From Manis javanica (Eukaryota > Chordata > Mammalia > Pholidota > Manidae), in contig NC_133161.1 in NCBI RefSeq assembly GCF_040802235.1, positions 17,005,001 through 17,069,000 of the forward strand: DNA of 64,000 bases, written 5' to 3'. The notes under the pieces are model-generated. The model saw only the letters and a program-made list of their open reading frames with translations, was not told where the DNA came from and ran no database searches. The position numbers were made by a program, and so were the translations under genes. The number at the start of each line of letters is the position of its first letter. Positions within the stretch are counted from its first letter, which is position 1. Positions 1 to 12,406 of the stretch are shown here, one piece after another.

Positions 1-1
1 C

Positions 2-265
2 AGAGAGAAAACAAAGGTTACCTACAAAGGAAAACCCATCAGGCTATCATCAGACTTCTCAACAGAAACCCTACAGGCCAGAAGAGAATGGCATGATATA
101 CTTAATGCAATGAAACAGAAGGGCCTCGAACCAAGACTACTGTATCCAGCACGAAAATCATTTAAATATGAAGGAGGGATTAAACAATTCCCAGACAAGC
201 AAAAGTTGAGGGAATTTGCCTCCCACAAACCACCTCTACAGGGCATCCTACAGGGACTGCTCTAG
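2..265 (+). pseudogene. L1 ORF1 protein, C-terminal part
   Basis: This reading frame, open from the window edge to a TAG at 263-265, encodes the C-terminal domain of L1 ORF1p, the trimeric RNA-binding chaperone of the L1 ribonucleoprotein. Recognisable family motifs are TETLQARREWHDIL and, further on, YPARKSFKYEGGIKQFPDKQ, which match the conserved RNA-binding and C-terminal domains of mammalian ORF1p. The N-terminal coiled coil and RRM lie outside the window, so the state of the whole ORF1 cannot be judged. A spacer of about 195 bp separates it from ORF2. Confidence 0.85.
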
Positions 266-460
266 ATGGGAGCACTCCTAAAAAGAGCACAGAACAAAAC
301 ACCCAACATATGAAGAAGGGAGGAGGAGGAATAAGAAGGGAGAGAAATAAAGAATCATCAGAACGTGTTTATAATAGCTCAACAAGCGAGTTAAGTTAGA
401 CAGTAAGATAGTAAAGAAGCTAACCCTGAACCTTTGGTAACCACAAACTTAAAGCCTGCA

Positions 461-3400
461 ATGGCAATAAGTTCATACCTCTCAATAATCACCCTAAATG
501 TAAATGGACTGAATGCACCAATCAAAAGACACAGAGTAATAGAATGGATGAAAAAGCAAGATCCATCCATATGCTGCTTTCAAGAGACTCACCTCAAACC
601 CAAAGACATTCACAGACTTAAAGTCAAGGGATGGAAAAAGATATTTCATGCAAACCACAGAGAGAAGAAAGCAGGTGTTGCAATTCTGGTATCAGACAAA
701 ACAGACTTCAAAATAAAGAAAATAACAAAAGATAAAGAAGGACATTACATAATGATAAAGGGCTCAGTCCAACAAGAGGATATAACCATTATAAATATAT
801 ATGCACCCAATACAGGAGCACCAGCATACCTGAAACAAATACTAACAGAACTAAAGGAGGAAATATGCATTCATTCTAGGAGACTTCAACACACCACTCA
901 CTCCAAAGGACAGATCCACCAGACAGAAAATAAGTAAGGACACAGAGGCACTGAACAACACACTAGAACAGATGGACCTAATAGACATCTACAGAACTCT
1001 ACATCCAAAAGCAACAGGATACACATTCTTTTCAAGTGCACATGGAACATTCTCCAGAATAGACCACATACTAGGCCACAAAAAGAGCCTCAGTAAATTC
1101 CAAAAGATTGAAATCCTACCAACCAACTTTTCAGACCACAAAGGCATAAAACTAGAAATAAACTGTACAAAGAAAGCAAAAAGGCTCACAAACACATGGA
1201 GGCTTAACAACATGCTCCTAAATAATCAATGGATCAATGACCAAATCAAAATGGAGATCCAGCAATATATGGAAACAAATGACAACAACAACACTAAGCC
1301 CCAACTACTGTGGGACACAGCAAAAGCAGTCTTAAGAGGAAAGTATATAGCAATCCAGGCATATATAAAAAAGGAAGAACAATCCCAAATGAATAGTCTA
1401 ATGTCACAATTACCGAAATTGGAAAAAGAAGAACAAATGAGGCCTAAGGTCAGCAGAAGGAGGGACATAATAAAGATCAGAGAAGAAATAAATAAAATTG
1501 AGAAGAATAAAACAATAGCAAAAATCAATGAAACCAAGAGCTGGTTCTTCGAGAAAATAAACAAAATAGATAAGCTTCTAGCCAGACTTATTAAGAGGAA
1601 AAGAGAGTCAACACAAATCAACAGTATCAGAAACGAGAAAGGAAAAATCAAGACAGACCCCACAGAAATACAAAGAATTATTAGTGAGTACTATGAAAAC
1701 CTATATGCTAACAAGCTGGGAAACCTAGGAGAAATGGAGAACTTCCTAGAAAAATACAACCTTCCAAGACTGACCCAGAAAGAAACAGAAAATCTAAACA
1801 GACCAATTACCAGCAACGAAATTGAAGTAGTAATCAAAAAACTACCAAAGAACAAAACCCCCGGGCCAGATGGATTCACCTCGGAATTTTATCAGACATA
1901 CAGGGAAGACATAATACTCATTCTCCTTAAAGTTTTCCAAAAAATAGAAGAGGAGGGGATACTCCCAAACTCATTCTATGAAGCTAACATCACCCTAATA
2001 CCAAAACCAGGCAAAGACCCCACCAAAAAAGAAAACTACAGACCAATATCCCTGATGAATGTAGATGCAAAAATACTCAACAAAATATTAGCAAAACGAA
2101 TTAAAAAATACATCAAAAGGATCGTACACCATGACCAAGTGGGATTCATCCCAGGGATGCAAGGATGGCACACCATTCAAAAGTCCATCAACATCATCCA
2201 CCACATCAACAAAAAGAAAGACAAAAACCACATGATCATCTCCATAGATGCTGAAAAAGCATTTGACAAAGTTCAACATCCATTCATTATAAAACTCTCA
2301 GCAAAATGGGAATAGAGGGCAAGTACCTCAACATAATAAAGGCCATCTCTGATAAAACCAACATTATATTGAACAGCGAGAAGCCGAAAGCTTTTCCTCT
2401 GAGATCAGGAACTAGACAGGGATGCCCACTCTCCCCACTGCTATTTAACATAGTACTGGAGGTCCTAGCCACAGCAATTAGACAAAACAAAGAAATACAA
2501 GGAATCCAGATTGGTAAAGAAGAAGTTAAACTGTCACTATTTGCAGATGACATGATACTATACATAAAAAACCCTAAAGACTCTACCCCAAAACTACTAG
2601 AATTGATATCAGAATACAGCAAAGTTGCAGGATACAGAATCAACACACAGAAATCTGTGGCTTTCCTATACGCTAACAATGAACCAACAGAAAGAGAAAT
2701 CAGGAAAACAACTCCATTCACAATTGCATCAAAAAGAATAAAATACCTAGGAATAAACCTAGCCAAAAGAGTGAAAGACTTATACTCTGAAAACTACAAG
2801 TCACTCTTAAGAGAAATTAAAGGGGACACTAACAGGTGGAAACTCATCCCATGCTTGTGGCTAGGAAGAATTAATACCGTCAAAATGGCCATCCTGCCCA
2901 AAGCAATATACAGATTTGATGCAATCCCTATGAAACTACCAGCAACCTTCTTCAGTGAACTGGAACAAATAGTTCAAAAATTCATATGGAAACACCAAAG
3001 ACCCTGAATAGCCAAAGCAATCCTGAGAAAGAAGAATAAAGTAGGGGGGATATCACTCCCCAACTTCAAGCTCTACTATAAAGCCATAGTAATCAAGACA
3101 ATTTGGTACTGGCACAAGAACAGAGCCACAGACCAATGGAACAGACTAGAGAATCCAGACATTAACCCAGACATATATGGTCAATTAATATTTGATAAAG
3201 GAGCCATGGACATACAATGGTGAAATGACAGTCTCTTCAACAGATGGTGCTGGCAAAACTGGACAGCTACATGTAGGAGAATGAAACTGGACCATTGTCT
3301 AACCCCATATACAAAAGTAAACTCAAAATGGATCAAAGACCTGAATGTAAGTCATGAAACCATTAAACTCTTGGAAAAAAACATAGGCAAAAACCTCTTA

Positions 3401-4265
3401 GACATAAACATAAGTGACCTCTTCTTGAACATATCTCTCTGGGCAAGGAAAACAACAGCAAAAATGAACAAGTGGGACTATATTAAGCTGAAAAGCTTCT
3501 GTACAGCAAAAGACACCATCAATAGAACAAAAAGGAACCCTACAGTATGGGAGAATATATTTGAAAATGACAGATCCGATAAAGGCTTGACGTCCAGAAT
3601 ATATAAAGAGCTCAGATGCCTCAACAAAAACAAATAACCCAATTAAAAAATGGGCAGAGGAACTGAACAGACAGTTCTCTAAAAAAGAAATACAGATGGC
3701 CAGCAGACACATGAAAAGATGCTCCACATCGCTAATTATCAGAGAAATGCAAATTAAAACTACAATGAGGTATCACCTCACACCAGTAAGGATGGCTGCC
3801 ATCCAAAAGACAAACAGCAACAAATGTTGGCGAGGCCGTGGAGAAAGGGGAACCCTCCTACACTGCTGGTGGGAATGTAAATTAGTTCAACCATTGTGGA
3901 AAGCAGTATGGAGGTACATCAAAATGCTCAAAACAGACTTACCATTTGACCCAGGAATTCCACTCCTAGGAATTTACCCTAAGAACGCAGCAATCAAGTT
4001 TGAGAAAGACAGATGCACCCCTATGTTTATCGCAGCACTATTTACAATAGCCAAGAATTGGAAGCAACCTAAATGTCCATCGATAGATGAATGGATAAAG
4101 AAGATGTGGTACATATACACAATGGAATACTACCCAGCCATAAGAAAAGGTCAAATCCTACCATTTGCAGCAACATGGATGGAGCTGGAGGGTATTATGC
4201 TCAGTGAAGTAAGCCAAGCAGAGAAAGAGAAATACCAAATGATTTCACTCATCTGTGGAGTATAA
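461..4265 (+). pseudogene. L1 ORF2 (endonuclease-reverse transcriptase), disrupted
   Basis: ORF2p nicks target DNA and reverse-transcribes L1 RNA. The ATG at 461 begins the apurinic-like endonuclease (TLNVNGLNAPIKR, then FQETHL). The reverse transcriptase follows: [12 protein letters not shown] near 1860-1900, [14 protein letters not shown] near 2410-2450, and catalytic LFADDMILY near 2538-2564. A C-terminal cysteine motif (CWRG...CWWEC) lies near 3830-3880. The frame ends at 4263-4265 after QMISLICGV. The copy is defective: it has a small deletion with frame change near 870, another frame change near 2290-2310, an in-frame stop at 3005-3007, another near 3222, and more stops just after 3637. 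Length and layout otherwise match a full L1 ORF2. Confidence 0.9.
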
Positions 4266-4560
4266 GAACAAAGGAAAAACTGAAGGAGCAAAACAGCAGC
4301 AGAATCACAGAATTCAAGAATGGACTAACAGGTACCAAAGGGAAAGGGACTGGGGAGGATGGGTGGGTAGGGAGGGATAAGGGGGGGAAAGAAGAAGGAG
4401 GGTATTAAGATTAGCATGCATAGGGGGTGTGGGAGAAAGGGGAGGGCTGTTCAACACAGAGAAGACAAGTAGTAATTCTACAACATTTTGCTATGCTGAT
4501 GGACAGTGACTGTAAAGGGGTTTATAGAGGGGACCTGGTTATACAGAGGATCAAAGCCTA

Positions 4561-6100
4561 AGTTGTCTACCCCGAAAATGAACTAAGATACGATATGAAA
4601 AAGAACTTCCAACATCAGCACTCTCTGGAAGACTCATGCCAGAAGATGATCATCAAAAAACCCCAACAGATATACACACGCTGCTACAGGTGTAGATGCA
4701 CTCATCCCACTTGTTCCTGGACTTGCCATGGGAATGAAGAAGGAGATATCTAAGCTGGCATGTGCATACAGTAAAACAACAAATTTGACTGGATCCATAC
4801 TGTTGGAACTCAACCAAGAATTAGGAGAAGTGCAAATTGTAGCGCTCCAAAATCTTACAACTACAGACTATTTACTGTTAAAAGAACATACGGGATGTGA
4901 ACAGTCCCCAAGAATGGGCTGCTTTAATTTGTCTGATTTCTCTCAGACTGTTCAAGTTCAGTTGGACAATATCCACCATATCATAGATAAGTTTTCACAA
5001 ATGCCTAAGGTGCCTAACTGGTTTTCTTGGTTTCACTGGAGATGGCTGGTAATTATAGGTATGCTTTGGTTATGTAACTGTACTCCTATTATGTTAATGT
5101 GTGTGTGCAATTTAATTAGTAGTTTAAAACCTATACATGCTTATGTTACTCTACAAGAAGATATGTCAAAGAAATAATCAATCTTCCCATGTTTCCTCCA
5201 CCTGCTACTTCTATAGCTTTTCTTCTTCCTTCCTAATTACAACCCTTAAATAGAATTTGTGCCTCATATCGAATTTACCGTGTATCATAATTCTTCCAAG
5301 TGGTAAAGATACCTCAAGACAAATGCTGGGCATAGAAGCCACAGGGCATAAATATGCAAAGAAGTAAAAAACTAACCTTTTCAAACAATAAGGCTTCTCT
5401 CTCACTTACCAACTTTACATTTCCCTGTATGGCCCGGAAGGTGACTGGTTAGCCAGAGATGGGTGAGATTCCTCAAGGGAGGAACAACCTAAAACAGGCA
5501 CAGTCGCAGGTGGGCCATCAGGTGAGAAATTGGGGAGCAACAGAGGTGAGGCTTAGAACCTCTCCCCCCCTGTTCTGAGAGAAATCTGCTGCATCCACGG
5601 ATGTTTTATTGCCCTTGTCTAGCTTGGATTAGCACATAGTCTACAGGCACACACCTGATCATCTGCATTTGCTCTCTTACAACACTAAACTATGTTTTCT
5701 ACCTTTATCTTGCATCTACCTACCACTTCAGCATTTTATTAAAAATAATAATAATAAAGAGAGAAATATGGTATCCACATATAAATCAAGTATAAAAATC
5801 AAATGAATATTCATATTTGGACTGATTGTTTATAGTTCATAATGCATGTTCAAAACCGAAAGTTTCTGTGATGACTGCCCTTGTACTGTTCACCATGTAA
5901 CTTATTCACTATGTAAGAATTTGTTCTCCATGTAAGAACTTGTTCATTATGCTTCAGAAGATTGGAGACTTACGAAAATTAGGCTTGGGGTGGATTAATG
6001 ATTGTGCATTAAGCATTGACTCCCCTATACAGAATTTTATTGTTGTTAACAACCATTTGATCAATAAGTAGGAGAAATGCCCTCACAAAAAAAAAAAAAG
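4561..6100 (+). mobile_element. Env-bearing composite tail ending in poly(A)
   Basis: After the L1 3' UTR homology ends there are about 1.5 kb of non-L1 sequence in the same orientation. It holds a retroviral env fragment (separate entry), then about 900 bp I cannot assign, and closes with an AT-rich terminus, an AATAAG-like signal near 6064 and a poly(A) run at about 6087-6099. The usual L1 terminus, seen inverted at about 39397-39460, is missing. Either the L1 lineage acquired a new 3' end by read-through and recombination with an endogenous retrovirus, or an env-containing transcript was retroposed next to a 3'-truncated L1. The single poly(A) at the far end is compatible with either. Confidence 0.6.
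4640..5177 (+). mobile_element. Fossil retroviral env (TM subunit) fragment
   Basis: This is a piece of an endogenous retrovirus envelope, transmembrane subunit side only. It resembles the region running from the heptad and immunosuppressive-like segment through the cysteine-containing loop (LNLSDFSQ-like context) to a membrane-proximal tryptophan-rich stretch and a hydrophobic anchor with a short tail. The loop arrangement suggests a gammaretrovirus-type envelope (ERV class I), but the exact group is not identified. No gag, pol, surface subunit or recognisable LTR accompanies it, so it is a broken fossil carried within the composite tail. It probably shares the age of the surrounding young L1 family, though the original viral copy may be older. 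Confidence 0.65.
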
Positions 6101-6325
6101 TACAGACTTTCAATTGTAAAATAAATAAGTAACTGGGATGTAATGTATAGCATAAGGAATATAGTCAAAATATTGTAACAACTTGGTATGGTGATAGGTG
6201 GTACCTAGAATTATTATGTATATAAATGTTGAATCAATGTGTTGTACACCTGAAACTAATGTAATACTGTGTGTCAACTACCCTTCAATAAAAAATAATT
6301 ATCTACAAAAAAAAAATAAAAGAAA
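6101..6325 (+). mobile_element. Older L1 3' end with poly(A)
   Basis: The sequence directly after the composite's poly(A) is a typical older L1 3' terminus. It has the 'gtacacctgaaactaat' type segment near 6245-6262 and a final CAATAAAAAATAAT followed by an A-run near 6305-6325. The young composite element was therefore inserted into, or immediately 5' of, this older L1 tail in the same orientation. Confidence 0.75.
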
Positions 6326-8640
6326 CAGGATACGGTGGGTTGGAAAGACCTCTCTGATGAGAGTGAAGGCCGCTGATAGGCATGGAGACTGTAGTCTGCA
6401 TCCCGGCTTGTGGTTTGTACCTCCCAGCACATGCTAGAAAAGGTGTGAACTGGGCCACATGGAGGATGGAGAAGACAGGACAGATGGCTGCAAGTGGCAG
6501 TTCCTGTCTCCTGCCATGCCATGCCCACCGCAGACCCTGGAGGGGATGCCTCCCGTGGAGGGTGGCATGCCCGAGGACACTGCTCAGAGGGCCACGGCTG
6601 GAGCCCCGGGTGGTGGGTGCCCTGCTGCTTCTCCCGGCTCCTCCAGCTCTCCCAGGGGAGCCCTGGGGCAGGTGGCTTTTGGGGAGTGTGTCTTCCTAGC
6701 AGCAGAGGCAGGTCCCTTCGCTGGGGGAGCAGATGGCCACAAGTGATGGGGCTGCCGATAGGGCCTCCTGGCGCAGGCTCCCTGGGTGGCTGGCCTGCCT
6801 GTAGGCTGGATGAGGTACACCAGCAGCTGAGGAAGCCAATGTGGGTGCTCCTGGATGCAAGCGGGTGGGGCCATGCTCTGTGGCTGGAGTTTCTCCCTGG
6901 GGTCTTACTCTTCAGACACAAATGCTGCCTCTCCCCCCAGGAGACGGTGGGCCTCCTCTCCTCGTCTTCACTGGCCTACGCGGCAGGCACTTCCTCTGGT
7001 CCCTTCACCACTTCTTCTTTCCTCTCTTTGCAGATGATAAATGCCAGTAAGGGCAGACTAGGCTGCTATGCCCCCATCTTCCAGCCAGACACTCCTGCCG
7101 TGCGCCTGCCGTCACCCTGAAGGCGTTGACTGGCTGTGGCTGCCAGGTCAGTTCACACTGTCTCACTGTGATCATGGCAAGTGAAGTCCAGGTAACCTGC
7201 TGCTGGGCATGAACTGGGAGGAAGAACATTTTCAGGGACTGGTAAGGTGGGGCCTGTGGCTGGCGGCACCTGCTCAGGGCCCAGGTGCGCTCCAGGAGCC
7301 TGGCTGCAGAGGAGGGACCAGCAAGGCCGTGGGGCAGGGCAGGAGTGGGAGGCCAGAGGCAGCTCCAGGGAGCCGAGCCCAGCGCGGTGGGGGCCTGATG
7401 GGTGTCAGGGCCACCTGTGAGGGCGTTGGCTTTGGACAAGGAGCAGCTGGGCTGGAGGGCTGGCAGGCTGGCAAAAATGTGGGGCGATAAACTGCTCCTG
7501 AACCAGTGTCTGTGCCACCTACACACTCTCATCTCGTTGCTCCCCAGCCTGAAGTGACAATTCCAAATTGGCACCTGGGCCTCCAAGTGACCCTCCCTGC
7601 AGCCGCCGTGGGTGGCTGGGCCCTTTGGGGCTGCAGTCAGGGCCCAGCCCGTCTGGAGAGCGTCACCAGTGAAAGATGAGATAAAGGGTGCAGAGTAGGG
7701 CAGGACAGTGGCCCATGTTGCCAGGTCATCCGTGTCCGTGTCCCCAGTGCCTCCCCGAGGCCAGCCTGAAAAGTTGGCTCTTTCTGTGTGGGGCTGCCTC
7801 CCTGGGAAGGACCTGCAGGCGGAGGGAAGGTGACCGCCCTGGGAGAGGCACCTGGGACACAGGCAGAGCTCCAGCTGGGCATCAGGGCCCTGCCTGCCGA
7901 GAGCAAGAGGGGCAGAGCTGGAGCGGAGGGAAGAGGTGCCCACCTCTGCAGTGCGCACCCTCCCCAGAGTCAGATTAGGCCCCGTGTGACTGCCCTGCTG
8001 GCACTGACCACCTGGTCTAGCTCCTGCAGCCCCAGTGACCCCTGCCTGGAAGAAGCCCCAGGCAGGGCCTGCTCCACTGAGAGGGAGGGATGCAAGGATG
8101 CAGAGCTGGCCCCAGATGGTCCTGTCCCCACGGCATTAGCCCCCTTCTCCTGGGAACCACGTTTTGTCTCTGCTCACAAGGATCTGATTCATCGCTTCTC
8201 AAATCAGGCGGGACCACAGGGGCTGGAACTCAGCTTGGGCAGCGGGAGGCGAGTTCTTCCCTCCTTCCAGCTGCCAGTCCTGGGTGGGAATATGCGCCCT
8301 CGGGGCAGGTGCCCTGAGGCTCCTCCTAAACTACGGTGCTGGAGGCCTCACTCCTCACTCTGTACCCCCTCCTCTGGGCCTTCTCAGCCAGGCCTATGAC
8401 TTCAGTTCCACTTACGTGGAATCTCATAATTGACCCCTCCAACCCTTTCCTGGGAGGTGTGTCTGCCTCCTGACATCTCCACCTGGGTGTCTGAAAGTCC
8501 CCTTGAACTCACCACGACTGTGCACGTACTCTTCCACTCCGCACCTGCTCCCCTCGTTTTCCCTGATTCCATAAAAATCCCACCTTCTATCATCACATCA
8601 AAAGACCAGAAGAATCAATTGTGGGAGAAAGTGTATCATC
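6326..8640. other. GC-rich stretch, no gene recognised
   Basis: This region is clearly richer in G+C than its surroundings and therefore carries several long chance open frames on both strands (for example 7005-7958 on the - strand). None shows a recognisable domain, a supported splice pattern or a match to a family I know. I see no repeat that I can name. Confidence 0.5.
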
Positions 8641-9405
8641 ATATGTAAAATCCACATCATCCCTAATACTTCCTTCTTCCGTCCCACCCTATGCCCAATC
8701 CACCACCAAGTTCTGTTGATCTTACCTCCTCACATCTCTGAATTCCGTCCAGTTCTGTCCATCTTCACTGTCACTTTGTTCTGACCTTCACCACCAGGAC
8801 TCCCGGGAGAGCCTCCTGAGTGGGCTCTCCCTGTGCATTCTTCCCCTCTCCAGTCTGTTCCCTACACAGCAGCCAGAACATAAAGCTGGAAGATAAAGCT
8901 GCTCACATCACCTCCCTATTTAAAATACCAGTGACTTCCTAATGCTCTTCAGAGAAAAGATAAAGCTCAGCATGGCCAGTAAGGCCTTGTGTGTCTGCTC
9001 TTCTGCCTCCACCTGCCAACCCTTCTCACTCCAGTCTTCCTTAGTTCCTCGAGTGTTCCAGCCTCTCTCGTGACCCAGGGCCTTTGGACAAGCTGCTTCC
9101 TGTGTCTGAAACACTCTCAACTCAACAGAGTGTATCCAGTCACAGCCATGATTTTCTCAGGTCCTCTTCCTGACTTCCTTGTCGAGTCCTCCTGCAGTCA
9201 AGTCTCATGGTGTCATTCACCCCTCCTCCAGGGTGACTATCACAATTGACATTTCATGTTGTTCTGTATGAGCATTTAATTAATGTCTGCTCCCTCAGTG
9301 GATGATGAGTTCCGCAAGGGCAGGCAGGACCTGTGTGGCTGTTTTTCGCTCACTCTGATATACTCATCATTTAGCATGACGCTCAAAACATACTAAATGA
9401 TGGCA
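8640..9405 (+). mobile_element. L2 LINE fragment (ancient)
   Basis: Plus-sense L2 3' region: clustered pyrimidine-rich sequence, the block 'gctgctcacatcacctcc' near 8900, 'acccagggcctttggacaag' near 9073-9092 and a terminal part with 'gatgagttccgcaaggg' near 9305. These follow the order of the mammalian L2 consensus. L2 was active before the placental radiation, and divergence is high. Confidence 0.6.
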
Positions 9406-12400
9406 GGCACCCTATGATGTGTTGAGCGGCGGCTGGCTGAAAGAAGGATCCAAAGAAGGGAGACATGCTCGACCTCAGCCTGGAAGCTGAAGTCCCCTTT
9501 TAGATTCTGATATGCATTGTTAGGGCTTTGTAATTGAGAACAATATCCTTTCTCGCCTTGCCCTCTCATTGAAGGATGGAAGAGAAATAGACCTTTGGAT
9601 GAGGTCAAGGACATACTTCAGGGGCTTGGGTAGCAACTGTGTCAACTGTGTGAGGCCCCTGAGGCAGCAGGTGTCAGGCCTGTGTGTCATCCTCCGGTCC
9701 AGCTTGCCCTTCCTCCCCCGGACCGTCACGAACAGGACTCCAGCCCAGTCCCAGAAAGGTGGGGTCTGTTCAGAACTGAGGCAGAGCAGAGCGCAGGCCA
9801 GTTCCTGCCTTGAGGGAGAAGAGAGCTGGTCTGTGTTTCTCCACTGGGTGTCCCTGCTGCCCTGCTTCTCCCTCAGGCAAGGCTCTGAGAGGTGGCGAGG
9901 GGTGAAGCAAAGGAGGCTCCTCCCTCCCCCTGCTGGGGAACAGGGAAGACATCACCTGGCCAGTCCAGAGGATGCTGGCTGGGAGCCCAGTGTGGCTTCT
10001 AGTCTTCAAGTGCTACTTGCCATGCAGCCGTCCCCGCTTGACCTCAGGGGTGAGATCACAGGGAGGCAAGCTCTCTGACGGAGTGCTGTGCTTGAAGCTC
10101 TTCCCTGCGCCAGGACCGTCGCAGTTCTAGCACATTCTCTGCAGACATCTGAGCTGGGAGGTGGGCATGAGCAGTTCCGAGGAGTGCTAGGGCCCACAGG
10201 GGTGGCGCTGGCTGCTGGGTGCTCAGTGTGCCCAGCCTTTGGAGCTTGCAGCTCCTCAGGTCTGGGGCCCTTACACGGAGCCACCACCGCAGAGCTGCTC
10301 CTCGGCACCTACTCCTGAAGGAAGCCCGCAGTGAAGATGATGAGCCAGCCAGGATGATGGCACCGCCAAGGAGAGGGGCGTCTGCTGCTCCATGGAAGCC
10401 ATCCTTGAAGGGCTCAGGAATTACTGGGACCAAGAATCCAGGAGAGGGCTGAGGGGTGGCTCCCTTGCTTCCCATGTACAGGCGTGCTGTGTGCTCACCC
10501 TCTGGGGCTCCCCGGGGGACAGGTCAGCGCTAACCCTGTTAGCTGACATCCCACTCAGCACCAGAGGTAAGCCCAGAGCCCGGAGAGTGCCTGAGTCTGT
10601 CTTGACAATGTCGGAGCAGAAAGCGGGAGGGCAGAGGTCTGGGCACTGAGGTTCTTCAGACCAACTCAGGACCTTGCTGGAATTAAGAGAACTAATACCA
10701 AAAGAACAGCTCTCCATTACTGCAGGAAACGTGTTTCTGGGAGGAAAGCCCCAGGAGGGATTCTATCACAGAGCACCCTGGGCAATCTCAGGGAAGTCAC
10801 CGGACAGCTCCCACTGTCCCCAAGCTGGAATGTCATTCTCTTTCCTCTTCCCTTGGCCAGGCCTGCAGGTGAGCAGAGCAACTCCCCTACCTCTGTGCCA
10901 GGAAACAACCCTGGAGGAAAGTGTGTCCTAAAATGTAAAACCCATAAAAGTGCCATCCCCTAGGACCGTGATGTGGTTTCACCCCAAAGAACCATCCTTT
11001 GAATTGTGCTGTGAGCCGCACAGGGTGACCCGGGGGAGAGCAGGTGTTTGCCTCCCAAGCCTTCAGCACCACTGCCTCCTAGTTCTGACCTTCACAGGCC
11101 CCTCCTGGTCTCTCTAGCCTACCCCTTTATAAAGCCCTCCCGGACAGGCGAGATCCGACCAAACGTGCAGCCTCCCCACTGGACGTTTCTCTTAGTTCCC
11201 TCCAAAAACCATGCTTGTCGGATTCAAGTTATCACTTTTCTTCTTTAATTGTTGAGTGCCTTATCTGGGTTCCTAGAGTGGTCATTGGCCTGGGAACACA
11301 TTTTAAGCTCATTATTGAGGCCTAGTGACAGTTCTGATGCCAGGCCAGTCATCTTTCAGTGTTCAGGAGCAGGGTGCTCTGTTGCATTAAAGCAGCTGGC
11401 TTGGGGTTCAGGAGATAATGGGGCCAGGGCTTCACCAGGGGCGGGATACCTTCGGAAGGATGGTGGCTGCCACTTCTGAGGGAAGATGAGGGCTGAGCTA
11501 GAGCTCAGTCAGGAGGCTCTGATCACCAAGGGTTGTCCTGCCTGGGTCCTGGCTTATTCCCATGCTTTTGCCTGTGACTTGATCATTTTATGCCAAGACA
11601 ATCACTTCTAGTTCCCAAGACTTTTAAGCCTGCACTTCCACTTACACAGTGTATGATTTAAACCCCAAATTTAACATGACTACAAAAAACACCTACAGCT
11701 GAACCTAGTATTATGTGCCTTTTGATTTCCACGTGTCCTGCTCCACCATTTCAAATTCATCATTTTCCCCTCACCCTTGATCTCCAAACACCCAAGCACA
11801 GCACCCACCAAAGAACCCGTGGCCAGTGAGGGGTGACCTAGTAGTGAAGTCACTTATACCAGACTGTCTCAGAAGTGTGCTTGACCACCAGGTACAAAAG
11901 ACCTGGGTTAATCTATGCTTCTCTCTGAGGAGCTGTGTTACCCTCTGCAGTGGAGATGAGATTCCTAAAGCTTCAGAGAAAAGCCAGCCCTGTACCTCCC
12001 CTTGTGGTAATGACAGCAGCATCTCCTGCCTAGGGAGGTCTGCCCAGTGAGTGGTCAGCCTCGTGTTGTCAGTCCTGGGCTCAGGCAGAGGAAACCAGGA
12101 CTGGCCTCCTGTTTTGTAGCCGGAACCTTGGGCAGCAGAAGGGGAGGCGCTGAAGTCCACCTCTTTCTGGATGGACACCTGGCCCAAGAGTTCAGAGTCA
12201 CAAGTTAGCGACTGAGACATGCTGAATAAGCTTGGATTATAGGTCCAGTCCAGAACAGGCACGGATGGAGTACCTCTGTGTATGCTGGGTTCTGTGATAG
12301 GGGGTGGTGAGCAATGGGGCTCAGAGGAGCCAAATCTTGAAGGACATCAGAGGCCATGCTAAGAATTCGTTTTACTGTTTTCTCAGCACAAGTCAGGAAG

Positions 12401-12406
12401 TTTTAA
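9406..12406. other. No gene recognised
   Basis: Moderately GC-rich unique sequence. Open frames at 9569-10078, 10056-10475 and 11771-12262 have no recognisable domain. Short L2-like pyrimidine-rich text near 11070-11250 is too weak to annotate. No transcription unit can be supported. Confidence 0.4.

Larger units (their letters stand above)
1..4560 (+). mobile_element. LINE-1 element, 5' end outside window, broken
   Basis: This autonomous non-LTR retrotransposon enters the window inside ORF1, continues through the inter-ORF spacer and ORF2, and ends in a polypurine-rich 3' UTR at about 4266-4560 (G-runs near 4360-4450). The order ORF1, ORF2, G-rich UTR is standard for mammalian L1. Homology to the 3' UTR of the other young L1 (39388-40634) fades at about 4530-4560, before the expected L1 terminus. 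Instead, about 1.5 kb of unrelated sequence with an env fragment follows and ends in poly(A) at about 6100. ORF2 is interrupted several times, so the copy cannot mobilise itself. Confidence 0.9.

Noticed and set aside
1-4265. Active L1 candidate
   Set aside because: ORF2 has at least two frame changes and several stops, and the 5' end is outside the window.
7005-7958. 317-residue open frame on the - strand
   Set aside because: It lies in GC-rich DNA where stops are rare. It overlaps other long frames on both strands, is low in recognisable motifs and has no splice or promoter context.
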